Assembly (NCBI RefSeq): GCF_036320965.1
Contig: NC_092281.1
Span: 14,755,719-14,819,718, forward strand
From: Panulirus ornatus
Lineage: Eukaryota > Arthropoda > Malacostraca > Decapoda > Palinuridae
Reading direction: 5' to 3'
DNA length: 64,000 nt
The first letter of the stretch is position 1. The number at the start of each line of letters is the position of its first letter. A model generated the notes under the pieces. That model ran no database searches. It was not told the DNA's origin and was given only the letters and a program-made list of their open reading frames with translations. Both the position numbers and the translations under genes were made by a program. Positions 41,955-53,465 of the stretch are shown piece by piece.

Positions 41955-42035
41955 GTAGGCCTACGGGCTGCGGCCTCCAACAGCCTGACTGAACAGAGAA
42001 ACCACACGATAGCTTGGTCCCAGGCCGAGGCGTTA
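41955..42035 (-). repeat. R1 interspersed repeat, partial copy, minus strand
   Basis: On the minus strand GGCCTGGGACCAAGCTAT, CAGGCTGTTGGAGGCCGCAG and CCCGTAGGCCTACGTAACCA occur in order, corresponding to the R1 core at 33.8 and 46.4 kb. The only R1 copy in the window in this orientation. Confidence 0.65.
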
Positions 42036-42147
42036 AGGTGAATGACCTCCCACACGATCGTGTGATGTACATCTCAAACGCAGTTGTATCATCACTCGCG
42101 CTCTACCGCAGCAGCTCAGGTCAGCTTAAGAATGAGTGTATTTCTTA

Positions 42148-42520
42148 ATGACAAGACAGAACTGTATGGCAATGTAATGATAGACAGGAAAGTCATGACA
42201 GACAGAACTGTATGGCAAAGTAATGATAGACAGAAAAGTCATGACAGACAGAACTGTATGGCAAAGTAATGATAGACAGGAAAGTCATGACAGACAGAAC
42301 TGTATGGCAAAGTAATGATAGACAGAAAAGTCATGACAGGCAGAACTGTATGGCAAAGTAATGATAGACAGGATAGTCATGACAGACAGAACTGTATGGC
42401 AATGTAATGATAGACAGGAAAGTCATGACAGACAGAACTGTATGGCAAAGTAATGATAGACAGGACTGTTTAGTAAAGTATTGACAGACAGGACTGTATA
42501 GTAAAGTAATGACGGACACG
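42148..42520. repeat. Minisatellite, 46-bp unit, about 8 copies
   Basis: TGACAGACAGAACTGTATGG CAAAGTAATGATAGACAG (G/A)AAAGTCA repeats with very few differences. The last two units are shorter (TGACAGACAGGACTGTATAG). Each unit holds two related halves. Confidence 0.95.
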
Positions 42521-42544
42521 ACGGTACACACAAAAAAAAAATCT

Positions 42545-42610
42545 GGTAAAAATAACCCAGGCCTTCATCCTCCCCTCGACGCTGGTCGATAAATGGGCAC
42601 CTGGCTTAGG

Positions 42611-42650
<40 letters not shown>
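42545..42650 (+). mobile_element. SINE 3' half with (TG)n tail
   Basis: TTCATCCTCCCCTCGACGCT, GGTCGATAAATGGGCACCTG and GCTTAGGCTG run directly into (TG)n (42612-42650). These match the minus-strand body of the SINE at 28.2 kb in order and spacing. The tRNA-like head is absent, so this copy is 5'-truncated, as expected of incomplete reverse transcription. Confidence 0.75.
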
Positions 42651-42652
<2 letters not shown>

Positions 42653-42743
42653 ATATGGGAGTAAAGACATGGTATACATATACTAGGTTAAGAGAAGGGG
42701 CAACAAGAGTGTAAAACTCTCTCTCCGTAACACGAAAACGGTG

Positions 42744-42745
<2 letters not shown>

Positions 42746-42784
<39 letters not shown>
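42746..42784. repeat. Microsatellite (CA)n
   Basis: Perfect CA run of about 19 units, about 95 bp from the (TG)n SINE tail, its complement. Confidence 0.97.
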
Positions 42785-42788
<4 letters not shown>

Positions 42789-43080
42789 AAATCTGGAAGA
42801 CAAGAAAATCCCAAAAATTACGTGATTCAGAAGCCCCATGTAATGATAATAATCAAAACTATTCACCACCGAAATTGTCTTCGTCTTGCCATCAACAAAA
42901 AACGGAAAGGAGCCAAGAACTATTACTGGCGGGAGAGTGTCGTCTGCCTCGGCGATGGTTACTGAACTCCACTCCCAACACCGACCACCTACAACAACCT
43001 CACCTTTCCTCCCTCCCCACCACCACCACCTTAGTCTTGCATCTTCCTCACACTCCCCGATCCACCTTTCTCACCCTCCC

Positions 43081-43085
<5 letters not shown>
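42785..43085. other. Gene-free stretch
   Basis: Pyrimidine-rich towards the following (CT)n. Nothing recognised. Confidence 0.5.

Positions 43086-43149
<64 letters not shown>
43086..43149. repeat. Microsatellite (CT)n
   Basis: Perfect CT run of about 32 units. Confidence 0.98.
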
Positions 43150-43152
<3 letters not shown>

Positions 43153-44324
43153 GGCTGCATCGTTCTGTCTTTCCAATCATGAGATGTTCTTCTCCAATAA
43201 GCAGCTTTCTTGTCTTTTTCATGTCGTCGATTCAGTGTATTTCAGTAAGCCGCTCTTGACTCGCTCACGTACGTTCTGCCTGCAGCGGCACTATTTCAAA
43301 CGATCTTACGAACGGATATAGAAGGAATCCCACGAATCCCATTTCCTCCAATGACGCTCACCTACCAAACTGTCTAACCTCACCTGTGCCGCAGCGCTAA
43401 CGAGGCCAAAAAAAAAAAAGAGACGACCAGACGCAAGGAAGATGGACGGCGAGGAAAGAGGAGCAGACGAGTAACTTCATTTCGAAAATCACTTCAATGT
43501 GTCAAAAAGAAAACATCTGGAGAAAAAAAAAATTGAATTGCAATACGTAGCAGCAGCAGCAGGAACCTATCCGTGTGTAGGGCCCCACTTTTCCCATGCA
43601 ATCACTGTCATCCAAACCGTAACTCACGGTGGAGGACGTGAGTGGTGTGCAATGGCCACCATCCTGTCCCTGTTATATTATAAAACGCCAAACAACTTGG
43701 GAAATGTCAGGTGAAATGTCATAAAGAGAGACCATTATTAGGATCGATCCTCACCGGTCCACGACCTGGCCCCGCTGTAACTGTTGTTCCGACCAGCTGG
43801 GAAGAGGGAAACGAGACGGGGGTAATCACGGGAGGCAATTGGATCATTACCGTGACATAAAACAGGTCAACACCTGGTTTCCCAGGCTGGCTGGCGACGG
43901 GAGGTCACACGCTCCGGTGCAGCACCTCGGGGCTGCCTCCTCAAAAGGACGGATGGCCTGAATATCCTTCTAAAGGAGTGTTCCCCGAGGGCTTACTAGT
44001 TTTGCTTGGCTGAGCCTCTTCGTGAGAAGAGGGAAACTACCCCCCCAACTTTACACTGGGGACCAACGTAAAGCGCTGTACTCACTCTTCCTACAGCACG
44101 GCAGCGTCTAACGACGATCTCCCCAAACCTGAGAAGCATCTCCCTCTCTCTCTCTCTCCCCAAGCCTGAAACATCTCATGGGAACCCGCACTGAGGGAGG
44201 GAGGGAGGAGGCCGTGGACAGAGCCTCGTCAAACCCGGGGCTGTAAACCTAATTAGCGAGTGATAAAGCGACCGCTTCCGCCATCGGGGGCTTTTTACCC
44301 AAAGGGGCCACAACAGGTGGTGTC

Positions 44325-44328
<4 letters not shown>
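43150..44328. other. Gene-free stretch
   Basis: Unique-looking sequence with short A-runs (43410, 43523). CAGGTCAACACCTGG near 43864 is a near-palindrome. No gene recognised. Confidence 0.45.

Positions 44329-44395
<67 letters not shown>
44329..44395. repeat. Microsatellite (GA)n
   Basis: Perfect GA run of about 33 units. Confidence 0.98.
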
Positions 44396-44402
<7 letters not shown>

Positions 44403-44883
44403 CTCACAAACCCTCCCCTTCCCTCACAATAACCAGACTCTTCATGCAAAAAGGAGCTGAGACGACCACTAACAAAAGCATTTCAACAGAGCACTGTTAG
44501 CAGAGCACTCTCCTCCACTTCCTTTCCCCCAGTAACAAGAGATAAATGGAACTACAAAAATCTTCCAGTAATTGCCACGACGGCCTTCCAGAGAGACCGA
44601 AACAGAGCCTTCCTCACAAATGACCCATTACCGAGGTCACAAAAAAAAGAGAGGGGGGTCCATCTCGTTCTTGCGGCAAATTATCACTTCACGTCTAAGA
44701 GTCTCACGTTCAAGCGGCACAGTGAGGAGGCGGAAGAAATGACTTCTTTCCAGACGTCAGGTTCTCATGATGGCCCGGTAATTGACTGCCTGCCCCCCCG
44801 GCGCCCGCCCTCACTCCACCGAGACGCCATGATTTACGCGTCAGAGCGTTATGACGGTTTACCCTTTACTGTCAACCCAATGT

Positions 44884-44887
<4 letters not shown>
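44396..44887. other. Gene-free stretch
   Basis: Nothing recognised. Confidence 0.5.
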
Positions 44888-44955
<68 letters not shown>

Positions 44956-44978
44956 ATGAATCTGTCTGTCTGTCTGTC
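44888..44978. repeat. Microsatellites (CT)n then (CTGT)n
   Basis: CT run of about 32 units (44888-44951) followed, after nine bases, by four CTGT units (44961-44978). Confidence 0.96.
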
Positions 44979-45067
44979 GACCCCAGGAGGAACTTGTAAA
45001 TCCCCTGACGTAGGAAGTCTTCTCACAACACGAAAAAAAAATCAGCACCTGGCCCATGTGTTGTGTT

Positions 45068-45116
45068 GGGGGGGGGGGGGGGGGAGGGGGAAGAGAGGGG
45101 GGGGAGAAGGGGAGAG
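45068..45116 (+). repeat. G-run cluster, quadruplex-prone
   Basis: A run of about 17 G (45068-45084) followed by GGGGG, GGGGGGGG and GGGG runs within 50 bp. Confidence 0.9.
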
Positions 45117-45494
<378 letters not shown>

Positions 45495-45703
45495 ACTGGC
45501 TGTCTTTTCTTTCTAACTAAACTCACACATGTTGAACACTGAAGGTGTTCAATCCACAAATGTACAATCTGTCCGTCTCACACACAACACCTGACAACAC
45601 ATAACTCGCACGACTCGTCCTCCCGCAACTCTACACTTCCCTAAGGTGAGCACTGCACGCAAGCCCCGCTCTCTGGCAATGCCCCTCTCCTCCCTCCCTC
45701 CCC

Positions 45704-45706
<3 letters not shown>

Positions 45707-45782
<76 letters not shown>
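45707..45782. repeat. Microsatellite (TC)n
   Basis: Perfect TC run of about 38 units. Confidence 0.98.
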
Positions 45783-45784
<2 letters not shown>

Positions 45785-46354
45785 GGAAAGACCTGTCGTA
45801 TCCTGGAGCACACGAGTTAAAACCTTTCCACAGGAAACAGGCGCCTGGAAGTGAAGAGGAAGGGACGTCTATGAACTTGAGAGCAAAATCAACACACAGC
45901 CCACCCGGGTCGTGGGGCGCCTCTCTCTCTCTCTTGACGGCTACAGTGCAGTGCATGTGTGCAACAAACCCCAGGTCACACAGGCACACTAGTTCCTAGT
46001 CCACCTGACGTCGCATGAAACTCCTCCTCCTCAGAGGGCCATATCTTACGTAAACTATAAGTCGGTACAAAGATACGAGACGAAAAAAAAAAAAAGAAAA
46101 TGAAAAGAGGAAAAGCAATTCAAAAGACTTTCGAAATTATGAAGTGGAAGACCTACTTTTTGAAAAAAAAAAAAAAAAAAGGACAGGTCGTTGCTATGAT
46201 GGTAAGGCATGTGAAGATGTCCAATTCTTAAAGACGTGAAGGAATAAACTGACATCAAAACTGTCCATCCTTACACTACCAGCGACCACAAGGTCATCAC
46301 GTGACACATCACCTGGTGAAGTCTTCGAGGGTCTCCTACCCCTCTTCTCCCCCA
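45783..46354. other. Gene-free stretch
   Basis: A-runs at 46085-46096 and 46164-46180. Nothing gene-like. Confidence 0.5.
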
Positions 46355-46500
46355 CATTCCGAGCTGGACCCTGGCTGCTGGGCTGGGTCGCTGGTCGACC
46401 AAGCTGTTGAAAACTGCAGCCTCCTCCAGGCCTACGTGGCTCCCTCCTCCACAACCTGGCTGGTCTGATACACTTTGTCTTGCCGACTTGCCAAGTATTA
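46355..46500 (+). repeat. R1 interspersed repeat, partial copy
   Basis: GGTCGACCAAGCTGTTGAAA, CTCCAGGCCTACGTGGC, CCACAACCTGGCTGGTCTGA and TACACTTTGTCTTGCC occur in order, the R1 core. Confidence 0.65.
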
Positions 46501-46550
46501 AGTAATCTAGCGGTCTAGCTAAGGTTAAGGTCATACAAACATACATGAAG

Positions 46551-46754
<204 letters not shown>

Positions 46755-47035
46755 TGCATGCATATCCACAGGACTAAAAACACGTATCCAACATATAAGC
46801 TCCCTTTCAATCAGAGACAAGGGCCAATACAATTTCTAAAACTCCGACGCGCTGCGCAAATTCGAAAAAAAAGGGGAAGAAAAAAAAAATTTCCCTTTTC
46901 ACCATCACCTCGTGAACCTTTCCACCGTAATGACGTCTATTCCATATCATTCTATTTCGATTTTCGGCGGAAGAGGAGGACATACCCCATTCCGCGGCGA
47001 GCGACCCATTGCCCCGCTCCTTACCATCGTACCCG

Positions 47036-47038
<3 letters not shown>
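46755..47038. other. Gene-free stretch
   Basis: Nothing recognised. Confidence 0.5.

Positions 47039-47092
<54 letters not shown>
47039..47092. repeat. Microsatellite (CT)n
   Basis: Perfect CT run of about 27 units. Confidence 0.98.
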
Positions 47093-47095
<3 letters not shown>

Positions 47096-47684
47096 GAGCA
47101 TTCAGTATCGCGAACCAGTGTCACCCATATGTGTTATCGTCCTGTATGGGCTGCCTCCTCTCCTCTCTCCCACAATAATTTCTCATTTCATACGACCGAT
47201 ACAATTTCACTTTGGCCCAATTTCCTTCCAATATTTCAGCACCGACGACTCTATTTCCAGCTGGGCATGCAGTGCCATCCAGCTGTGGACCTCTCCCACT
47301 TTTCTCCCCCAATTTTTGCAACGGGGCGGGCTATTCCCACACGGTTAAGGGATCACCCAATTTCCCGCCGCTCTTCCTCTCTGCTCCAACCAATTACTTG
47401 CCAATTTCCAATTTCCACCTTGTATCTCTCAAAGTCGTCGCCCTGGCTCGGCTGCATCTCCCCACTGCCAGACCATCTCGGCCTCTACCCACACCCCTAA
47501 CAAAACCTTCTCCCCCTCCCCCAGTAACCATCCAATTCATCGTTAATCATCGAACTACAAGGGAAGACAACGGGAGCGTCGTGTGATACGGGCCTGTATG
47601 ATGAATCTTCATGGGACCAACCGTAGAGTAAGCCTTCAAACACGACCTCTTAAACTGTATCAAGGAATACGACAAACTGCGGGA
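47093..47684. other. Gene-free stretch
   Basis: Pyrimidine-rich; CCCAATTTCC and CCAATTTCC-like words recur at irregular intervals (47217, 47309, 47356, 47401). No gene recognised. Confidence 0.5.
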
Positions 47685-47789
47685 GAGATAAGAGGATTAC
47701 GCGGGTTGAGTGACAGTGCAAGAGAGAGTGTGATAAGCGAGATGGAACACGCTGCGAAAGACGGGGAAAAAAAAAGAGAACGGGAAGGT

Positions 47790-47874
<85 letters not shown>

Positions 47875-47996
47875 GAGAGAGAGAGGATTGAAAATGGACA
47901 GAGATAAGGGGATTACACGGGTTGAGTAACAGTGCATGAGTGTGTGATAAGCGAGATGGAACACGCTGCAAAAAAGGGGCAAAAAAGAGAAAGGGA

Positions 47997-48088
<92 letters not shown>

Positions 48089-48096
48089 GACTGAAA
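47685..48096. repeat. Tandem duplication, about 205-215 bp, each copy with its own (GA)n
   Basis: GAGATAAG(A/G)GGATTAC, GGGTTGAGT(G/A)ACAGTGCA, TGTGATAAGCGAGATGGAAC and ACGCTGC-AAA, followed by a long GA run and GA(T/C)TGAAAATGGACAG, occur twice (47685-47900 and 47901-48103). The GA tracts are 47793-47885 (with CAGACAGACAG inside) and 47999-48084. Ser/Leu-rich minus-strand frames spanning both are artefacts. Confidence 0.93.
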
Positions 48097-48103
48097 ATGG
48101 ACA

Positions 48104-48389
48104 GATCGATGACGTAGACAGGTAGCATCCAGTTCTTCCGAGAGTCGTAAGGACAGAACAACCAAAGGACGTCACATGAAATTAATAAAAAAAAAAAAAA
48201 AAACGTTAAAAAGATATACAAAAGTATGTTTATAGTGTGAGAGCAGTGGATGACTGGAACAAGAGTGGCTGAGCACATGGTTAATGCAGACAACACAACA
48301 TAAATCTATGAGGCTGTAGGAAAACAGAGAATGTCCAAGAGATAGGGGGCCGGGCCAGCCAAAAAGTGTAAAACCAAGTCTTCCCTGTA

Positions 48390-48391
<2 letters not shown>
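48104..48391. other. Gene-free stretch
   Basis: A-run at 48187-48202. Nothing recognised. Confidence 0.5.

Positions 48392-48425
<34 letters not shown>
48392..48425. repeat. Microsatellite (GT)n
   Basis: Perfect GT run of about 17 units. Confidence 0.97.
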
Positions 48426-48431
<6 letters not shown>

Positions 48432-48670
48432 CAACAGAACAGTTTTCGTTACGGTGTAAAACATACCATTCATTATTTTCTTATAATTCTCCAAAGACAC
48501 ATCAAGCGGAGCTACCTTGCAGGGCTCATCACCCGTGAGGGAGGGAGGGAAACCCTCAGGTGATCGATCTCAGGAGGCGTTTTGGCTGTCGCTGGCCGAG
48601 CGTTGACCCGGGGCCGGCACCTCCTGGCACCCACCAACTCCTAGGCTGATAGTGAGGCAGGAACATCACC

Positions 48671-48671
<1 letters not shown>

Positions 48672-48720
<49 letters not shown>
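48672..48720. repeat. Microsatellite (CA)n
   Basis: Perfect CA run of about 24 units. Confidence 0.97.
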
Positions 48721-48721
<1 letters not shown>

Positions 48722-48788
48722 CACGATCTCTCAGATCACACCCGTGCAACACACCTCAAACTGATCCTTATTCCCTCCCCCTCCCTCC

Positions 48789-48789
<1 letters not shown>

Positions 48790-48870
<81 letters not shown>
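48790..48870. repeat. Microsatellite (CT)n
   Basis: Perfect CT run of about 40 units. Confidence 0.98.
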
Positions 48871-48873
<3 letters not shown>

Positions 48874-49192
48874 AAAACTTCTTTCATTTCCTCTCACTCT
48901 CTTTTCTCCCTTTTACTTTTTCCCCCTCCTCTCTCTCTCTCTCTCTGGTCTTCCCTTCAACTTCGGTCCCACCCACCGCCGCCCCTGCTCTACCCTCATC
49001 TCGCCGTGCATAATTCACCGTCGCGACAGAGGGAGCCCCGGAGCCTGACGTAACCCGGGGGTTATGCCACGCGTCCCGACCAGTCAAAACAAGGTAATCA
49101 AATCTTCTAAGATAGCAGGTTTTGCACTTTAGATTCATTTCACTGCTTTCTCTTTCCTCAGACTATGTGAAAATCAAGGTACGCCAAATTTC

Positions 49193-49194
<2 letters not shown>
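48871..49194. other. Gene-free stretch
   Basis: Pyrimidine-rich start, then mixed. Nothing recognised. Confidence 0.5.

Positions 49195-49273
<79 letters not shown>
49195..49273. repeat. Microsatellite (TA)n
   Basis: Perfect TA run of about 39 units. Confidence 0.98.
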
Positions 49274-49275
<2 letters not shown>

Positions 49276-49750
49276 ATTTTTCTCTTTCTAGCACATCTGA
49301 GTTTTCCCAACGCAAAGCCTTTTAAATAACTGGCTTTCATCCGGTCCAAACAAATCCTAGTTTAGCTGGAACGCACGTCTAAAAGGGATAACCAATTTAG
49401 ACCCCCTAAACCCACACACAAAGACTTTTTAGGTCAGATGTTTTGATACTGTCCCTTTTGTGTGCGAACGCTGCCAGTCTGCACACAGCTGTGAACGCAC
49501 CAGAGGAGGGACAGAGAAAGCTAGGTCAGGTCAGAAATCAAGTCACCCATTTCCCTCAAAAGCTCGACCGCCAGTCACACGTGCAGCTCCACCCGCACCA
49601 CTCAACCTCCAGTAAACACTCAACTCCCACCACAGTAGAAGCTCCTACCTCCGGTAACATCCACCTGCATCACTCAACCTCTAGGAACATCCACCTCCTA
49701 CCACAACAGTACAGCTCTCCCTGCATTACACAACTTCTAGTCATACGGCC

Positions 49751-49751
<1 letters not shown>
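49274..49751. other. Gene-free stretch
   Basis: From 49570 to 49740 words like CTCAACCTC(C/T)AG and ACATCCACCT(G/C)C recur irregularly. No gene recognised. Confidence 0.5.

Positions 49752-49821
<70 letters not shown>
49752..49821. repeat. Microsatellite (CT)n
   Basis: Perfect CT run of about 35 units. Confidence 0.98.
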
Positions 49822-49822
<1 letters not shown>

Positions 49823-50151
49823 CCACCTCAACAGTTCTATCCCCCTCAATCTACCTACAGTCACTCCAGCAGCTCTACCTGTCTGCCTCGACTTCCTGTT
49901 CAACACCAGCAACTCCCTACAGTCACTCCCTCTGCCCTTCCGTCTCATAGATAAAGGAATACTTAGGCCCCCCTCGGCCCAGAATCACTTCACCGTCCAA
50001 ATACATGGGTAGCGACCTAACCAGTAATTTGTGTGTGTGTCTATGTTTCTAATACACGAAGCCCTCGGCCCAACATTGTAATCAGCCTCACATTTACTTC
50101 GGGTAAACTCAAGGTAATTCCCCAGGACAATGTTTGTATAACCCTGGTCGC
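49822..50151. other. Gene-free stretch
   Basis: CTACAGTCACTCC occurs twice (49855, 49917), a small imperfect duplication. Otherwise nothing recognised. Confidence 0.45.
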
Positions 50152-50221
50152 TCACACTGGTCGAGTGCCTGTAACGTCTTGTCCATGCCACAGCTTGTGG
50201 GGCGGTAAATAAAGTGATTAA
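50152..50221 (+). repeat. R5 short interspersed segment, copy 1
   Basis: TCGAGTGCCTG, CGTCTTGTCCATGCCACAG, TGG and GGTAAATAAAG occur in order, matching 52530-52592. Confidence 0.5.
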
Positions 50222-50508
50222 ACTAACCCACGGGGAAAGATGCCTGGTGTGGTGTGTGCTGGCCGGGCCCAAATGACGCTATATGAGACAAGCTCAAGAG
50301 GATCTAATCGCATAATGGCGACCACAAGCCAGGGATCACAGCCTCTCATAATACGTGCCCACCATAACCCGACACTGCCAGTACCAGTAACACGGTGTAC
50401 TTGTCTGATTTTGACCAACTTGGGGAAGAATACACTGAACACCATAACGCAAGCAAAACGAAGCGTTTATTCCATCAATCCGAAAAGTGTGCGTGTGTGT
50501 GTTGCCCC
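50222..50508. other. Gene-free stretch
   Basis: Nothing recognised. Confidence 0.5.
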
Positions 50509-50509
50509 A

Positions 50510-50569
<60 letters not shown>

Positions 50570-50580
50570 ACACACACACC
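50509..50580. repeat. Microsatellite (CA)n
   Basis: CA run of about 35 units with one TA interruption, preceded by a short GT run (50489-50502). Confidence 0.97.
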
Positions 50581-50689
50581 GGTTATCAATCAACAGCATT
50601 AAGTGAGATGACCTCCATCAGAGATGACTGATCCCATACATCCAGGACAGCGTCTGATAATTCAAAAGTATGGCAATGTCTTCCTAAAT

Positions 50690-51235
50690 CAGTGGCAGCA
50701 CCTCCGACACTCAGCAACAAAGGTGGCATCTCTACTACATTCACCTCAACCCACGATATCTACACGAAACCATTCGTCCATGGCCAAATCCTCAACACCC
50801 ATCACCAATGGCAGTAACTTCTGACATTTCAAGAAAGGCGACATCTTTGACGCCCTTCATAAAATACACCATATCTACGACACCCTTCATCAACAGGGAT
50901 ATGTCTGACACCCTTCATCACCGGCTACATCCATGACACACTTCGTCAGCAGCCGTCTCTGACACCCTCAGTCTGAGACGAAACAGCTAACTGTATGACA
51001 CCATCAGTGGTCGCATATCTGACACCTTTCATCATTGGTCGTAACGTCAGTGACACAGTCAACGGCAGTATTTCTGACACACACTTCCTCAATGGCAATA
51101 TCTCTGCCATCCTTCATTACAGCCACTATCTCTGACACCTCCGCCTCACCGGCAAATATCAATGGAACCTGCAGAGACTGCGCATCAAAGGCAATATCAG
51201 GTAACACCTAATATCACTGGTAATATCTTCCTCCA
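50690..51235. repeat. Long degenerate tandem repeat around CTGACACCCTTCATCA
   Basis: About 17 diverged units of roughly 24-36 bp, each with (T)CTGACACC or GACACCCTTCATCA followed by a GGCAATAT(C/A)T-like word. Divergence and indels are high, so it is an old array. Frames across it are incidental. Confidence 0.65.
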
Positions 51236-52519
51236 CCGCTCGGACCACAATACCAGCCTGAAACAGCGTCTTACCTTACTCAATATCGCATTCTAAATGA
51301 AATTCGACGAGCCAAGTCCGGGCATCCTCAGTCAGCATGAGTCTACAGCTATTCCAGCACCAGCACCGCCCTCCCCATCTCAACCGTCTCCAACACCTTC
51401 ACCATCCCAACCATTTCCAAACACCTTCTACCGACATTCATGCCACCTCTAACATCATGGGCGCCACCTTCCCCAACATCTACGCCACCTCCACTCTCGT
51501 GAGCGAAAACTCCTTCTCAATCCGTTCCCCCATGCCAGTGTGTTATTTTCCTATTCAATGTACAGTATACGAGCCTCCATGCATATGTACATGTACTTGC
51601 ATGTGTGTAGCAACCAATCTAAATGTCTGTGTATCTGCATGGAATACGTAGTGTGCCGTCAGCCCACCTCACCACCTAGCCTCGAGCGCTCCTCCACTGT
51701 TCATATACAAGTATGTCAACACAACCTCAGTGATCTGTCTTACGTGCGCTGGTCCTACCTACAAGGTGTTGTCTACGCATCGAATACATAAGGACCTTAA
51801 CCCACCTTCAGAGCCTGCTCATGTTCTGATCCCAGAGACCTATATGTAAGAAGGAATGCGGAGCAATTCTACTGGGAATCCTTTACCAATATTGCTCGCA
51901 TGTTCGCATCTGGTGGCAGAGACTAGCACGCTACATTCTGACCTGTGGGTTATTTTAGGGCAAAGTCCTGTAGTGAGAATAAAGAATCGGATATATATTT
52001 AAAGTGACTTTGGCTGTGGTTTCTGCAGGCTCAAGGAGGGATGAGTATGGCGGACAATCCCGTTTGGAGAACTTTGGATGTTGATCAAACATCTCAGTCA
52101 CCTTTGCAGCTACATAGTTGGGTTGGCTGGCGTGCGTTTGGCTGGCGTGCGTTTAAGTCTACAGAGGTACTTATGACAAGTTCCTAGCGTCCATTAAATT
52201 CATGGGGAGCTCGCTCGAATCTGCATAAGACTTTCAATTTTCAGTACGTAATTAATGGCCGACGAATATATATTTGGCAATCACAGTCCAGTTTCGATCT
52301 CATAATGAATTATACCCTCAGCAAAGAGTACTGAAACACTCCCATCAAAATGTTTAGTGACTCTAATATGACTTTTAAGGTTTCTAATGCGAGGGGCCCC
52401 ACATCAATCTTCCATCGCAAATCATGCCCATAAAACTTTGCCTTCTCTTCATTTGGAATGAAGATACCTTTGAATAATACAAGACAACTGCCTCATACTT
52501 AACAACATTTGCATAGCTC
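51236..52519. other. Gene-free stretch
   Basis: 51330-51500 is C-rich with CCAACC(G/A)TCTCCAA-type words; the rest to 52520 is AT-balanced. GGCTGGCGTGCGTTT occurs twice at 52120-52155. No gene recognised. Confidence 0.45.
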
Positions 52520-52592
52520 TATACGCTCCGTCGAGTGTCTGCGGCGTCTTGCCCACGCCATAGGAATGGCCTGGTAAACACAGAGAGTAAAT
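52520..52592 (+). repeat. R5 short interspersed segment, copy 2
   Basis: TCGAGTGTCTG, CGTCTTGCCCACGCCATAG, TGG and GGTAAACACAG align in order with 50161-50214. Confidence 0.5.
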
Positions 52593-52721
52593 GGCTCTAC
52601 CTCCACCACTGCTTGTACCCCAGCATGTGCCACCAACCTCACCACTGTCCGTGCCAGCCTCTTCATCACTGTCAATTCCTACCACCGTCCGCTGCACCTC
52701 AACCATCTTCCCTTGCCACTT

Positions 52722-53020
52722 CCACGTCCCACCGTCCGTGAACATTACCACCTCTCACCGTCCGTGCCACTACCACACGTCTCACTGCCCGTGACCACTA
52801 CCACGTCCCAACGTTCGTGAACAACACCACATCCCCCGTTCGTGCCACTACCACGTCTCACCGTCCGTGCCACTACCACGTCTCACCGTCCGTGCCACTA
52901 CCACGTCTCACCGTCCGTGCCACTACCACGTCTCACCGTCCGTGCCACTACCACATCTCACCGTCTGTGCCACTACCACGTCTCACCGTCCGTGCCACTA
53001 CCACGTCTCACCAAGATCGA
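52722..53020. repeat. Minisatellite, 25-bp unit, about 11-12 copies
   Basis: ACCGTCCGTGCCACTACCAC plus GTCTC repeats exactly in the right-hand half; the left-hand copies vary (CCGTGAACATTACCAC, GTTCGTGAACAACACCAC). Three frames are open because 25 is not a multiple of three. No spacer sequences, so not CRISPR. Confidence 0.95.
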
Positions 53021-53442
53021 TGCATTTTGCAAGTGCTGCCTGCGTGTAGCCAGCTGGCCTGACAACCTCGAGAGAGTTTTATTTAAGGTTCTTTGTTGGC
53101 CTTACGTTACGGCACCAGCTGCTCGCAGCGTTACAATAGACGCTATACACACTAACCATACACTATAGAACGCTCCACATAAACCCATCTGTGGATTTAG
53201 ACGGCTGGGGGTCAGCTGAATGAACAAATCTGCTGGCTATTGTTCTGTGGAATCAGGGCTCTTGTGTTCGGCTGCAGTATCATTAGTTTTTATTGAAAAT
53301 ACTTGCATTAATCGTTATTGATCCCGAACGTAGTTTATTCTAACTGATCCCCACAACAGGGGTGATGTACTCCACCCTCACGGAACCATTACCTCCACCG
53401 GTCTCTGTCCTGGACAAACAACATCCCCTCGCCAACCAACGC
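53021..53442. other. Gene-free stretch
   Basis: Nothing recognised. Confidence 0.5.
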
Positions 53443-53465
53443 TCACACACACACACACACACACA
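53443..53465. repeat. Microsatellite (CA)n, short
   Basis: Perfect CA run of about 11 units. Confidence 0.93.

Noticed and set aside
47650..48165. 171-codon Ser/Leu-rich minus-strand frames
   Set aside because: They are translations of two (GA)n microsatellites and the duplicated flank.
52722..53020. Regular 25-bp direct repeats resembling a CRISPR array
   Set aside because: Units are directly contiguous without spacers, and the context is an animal-type genome.
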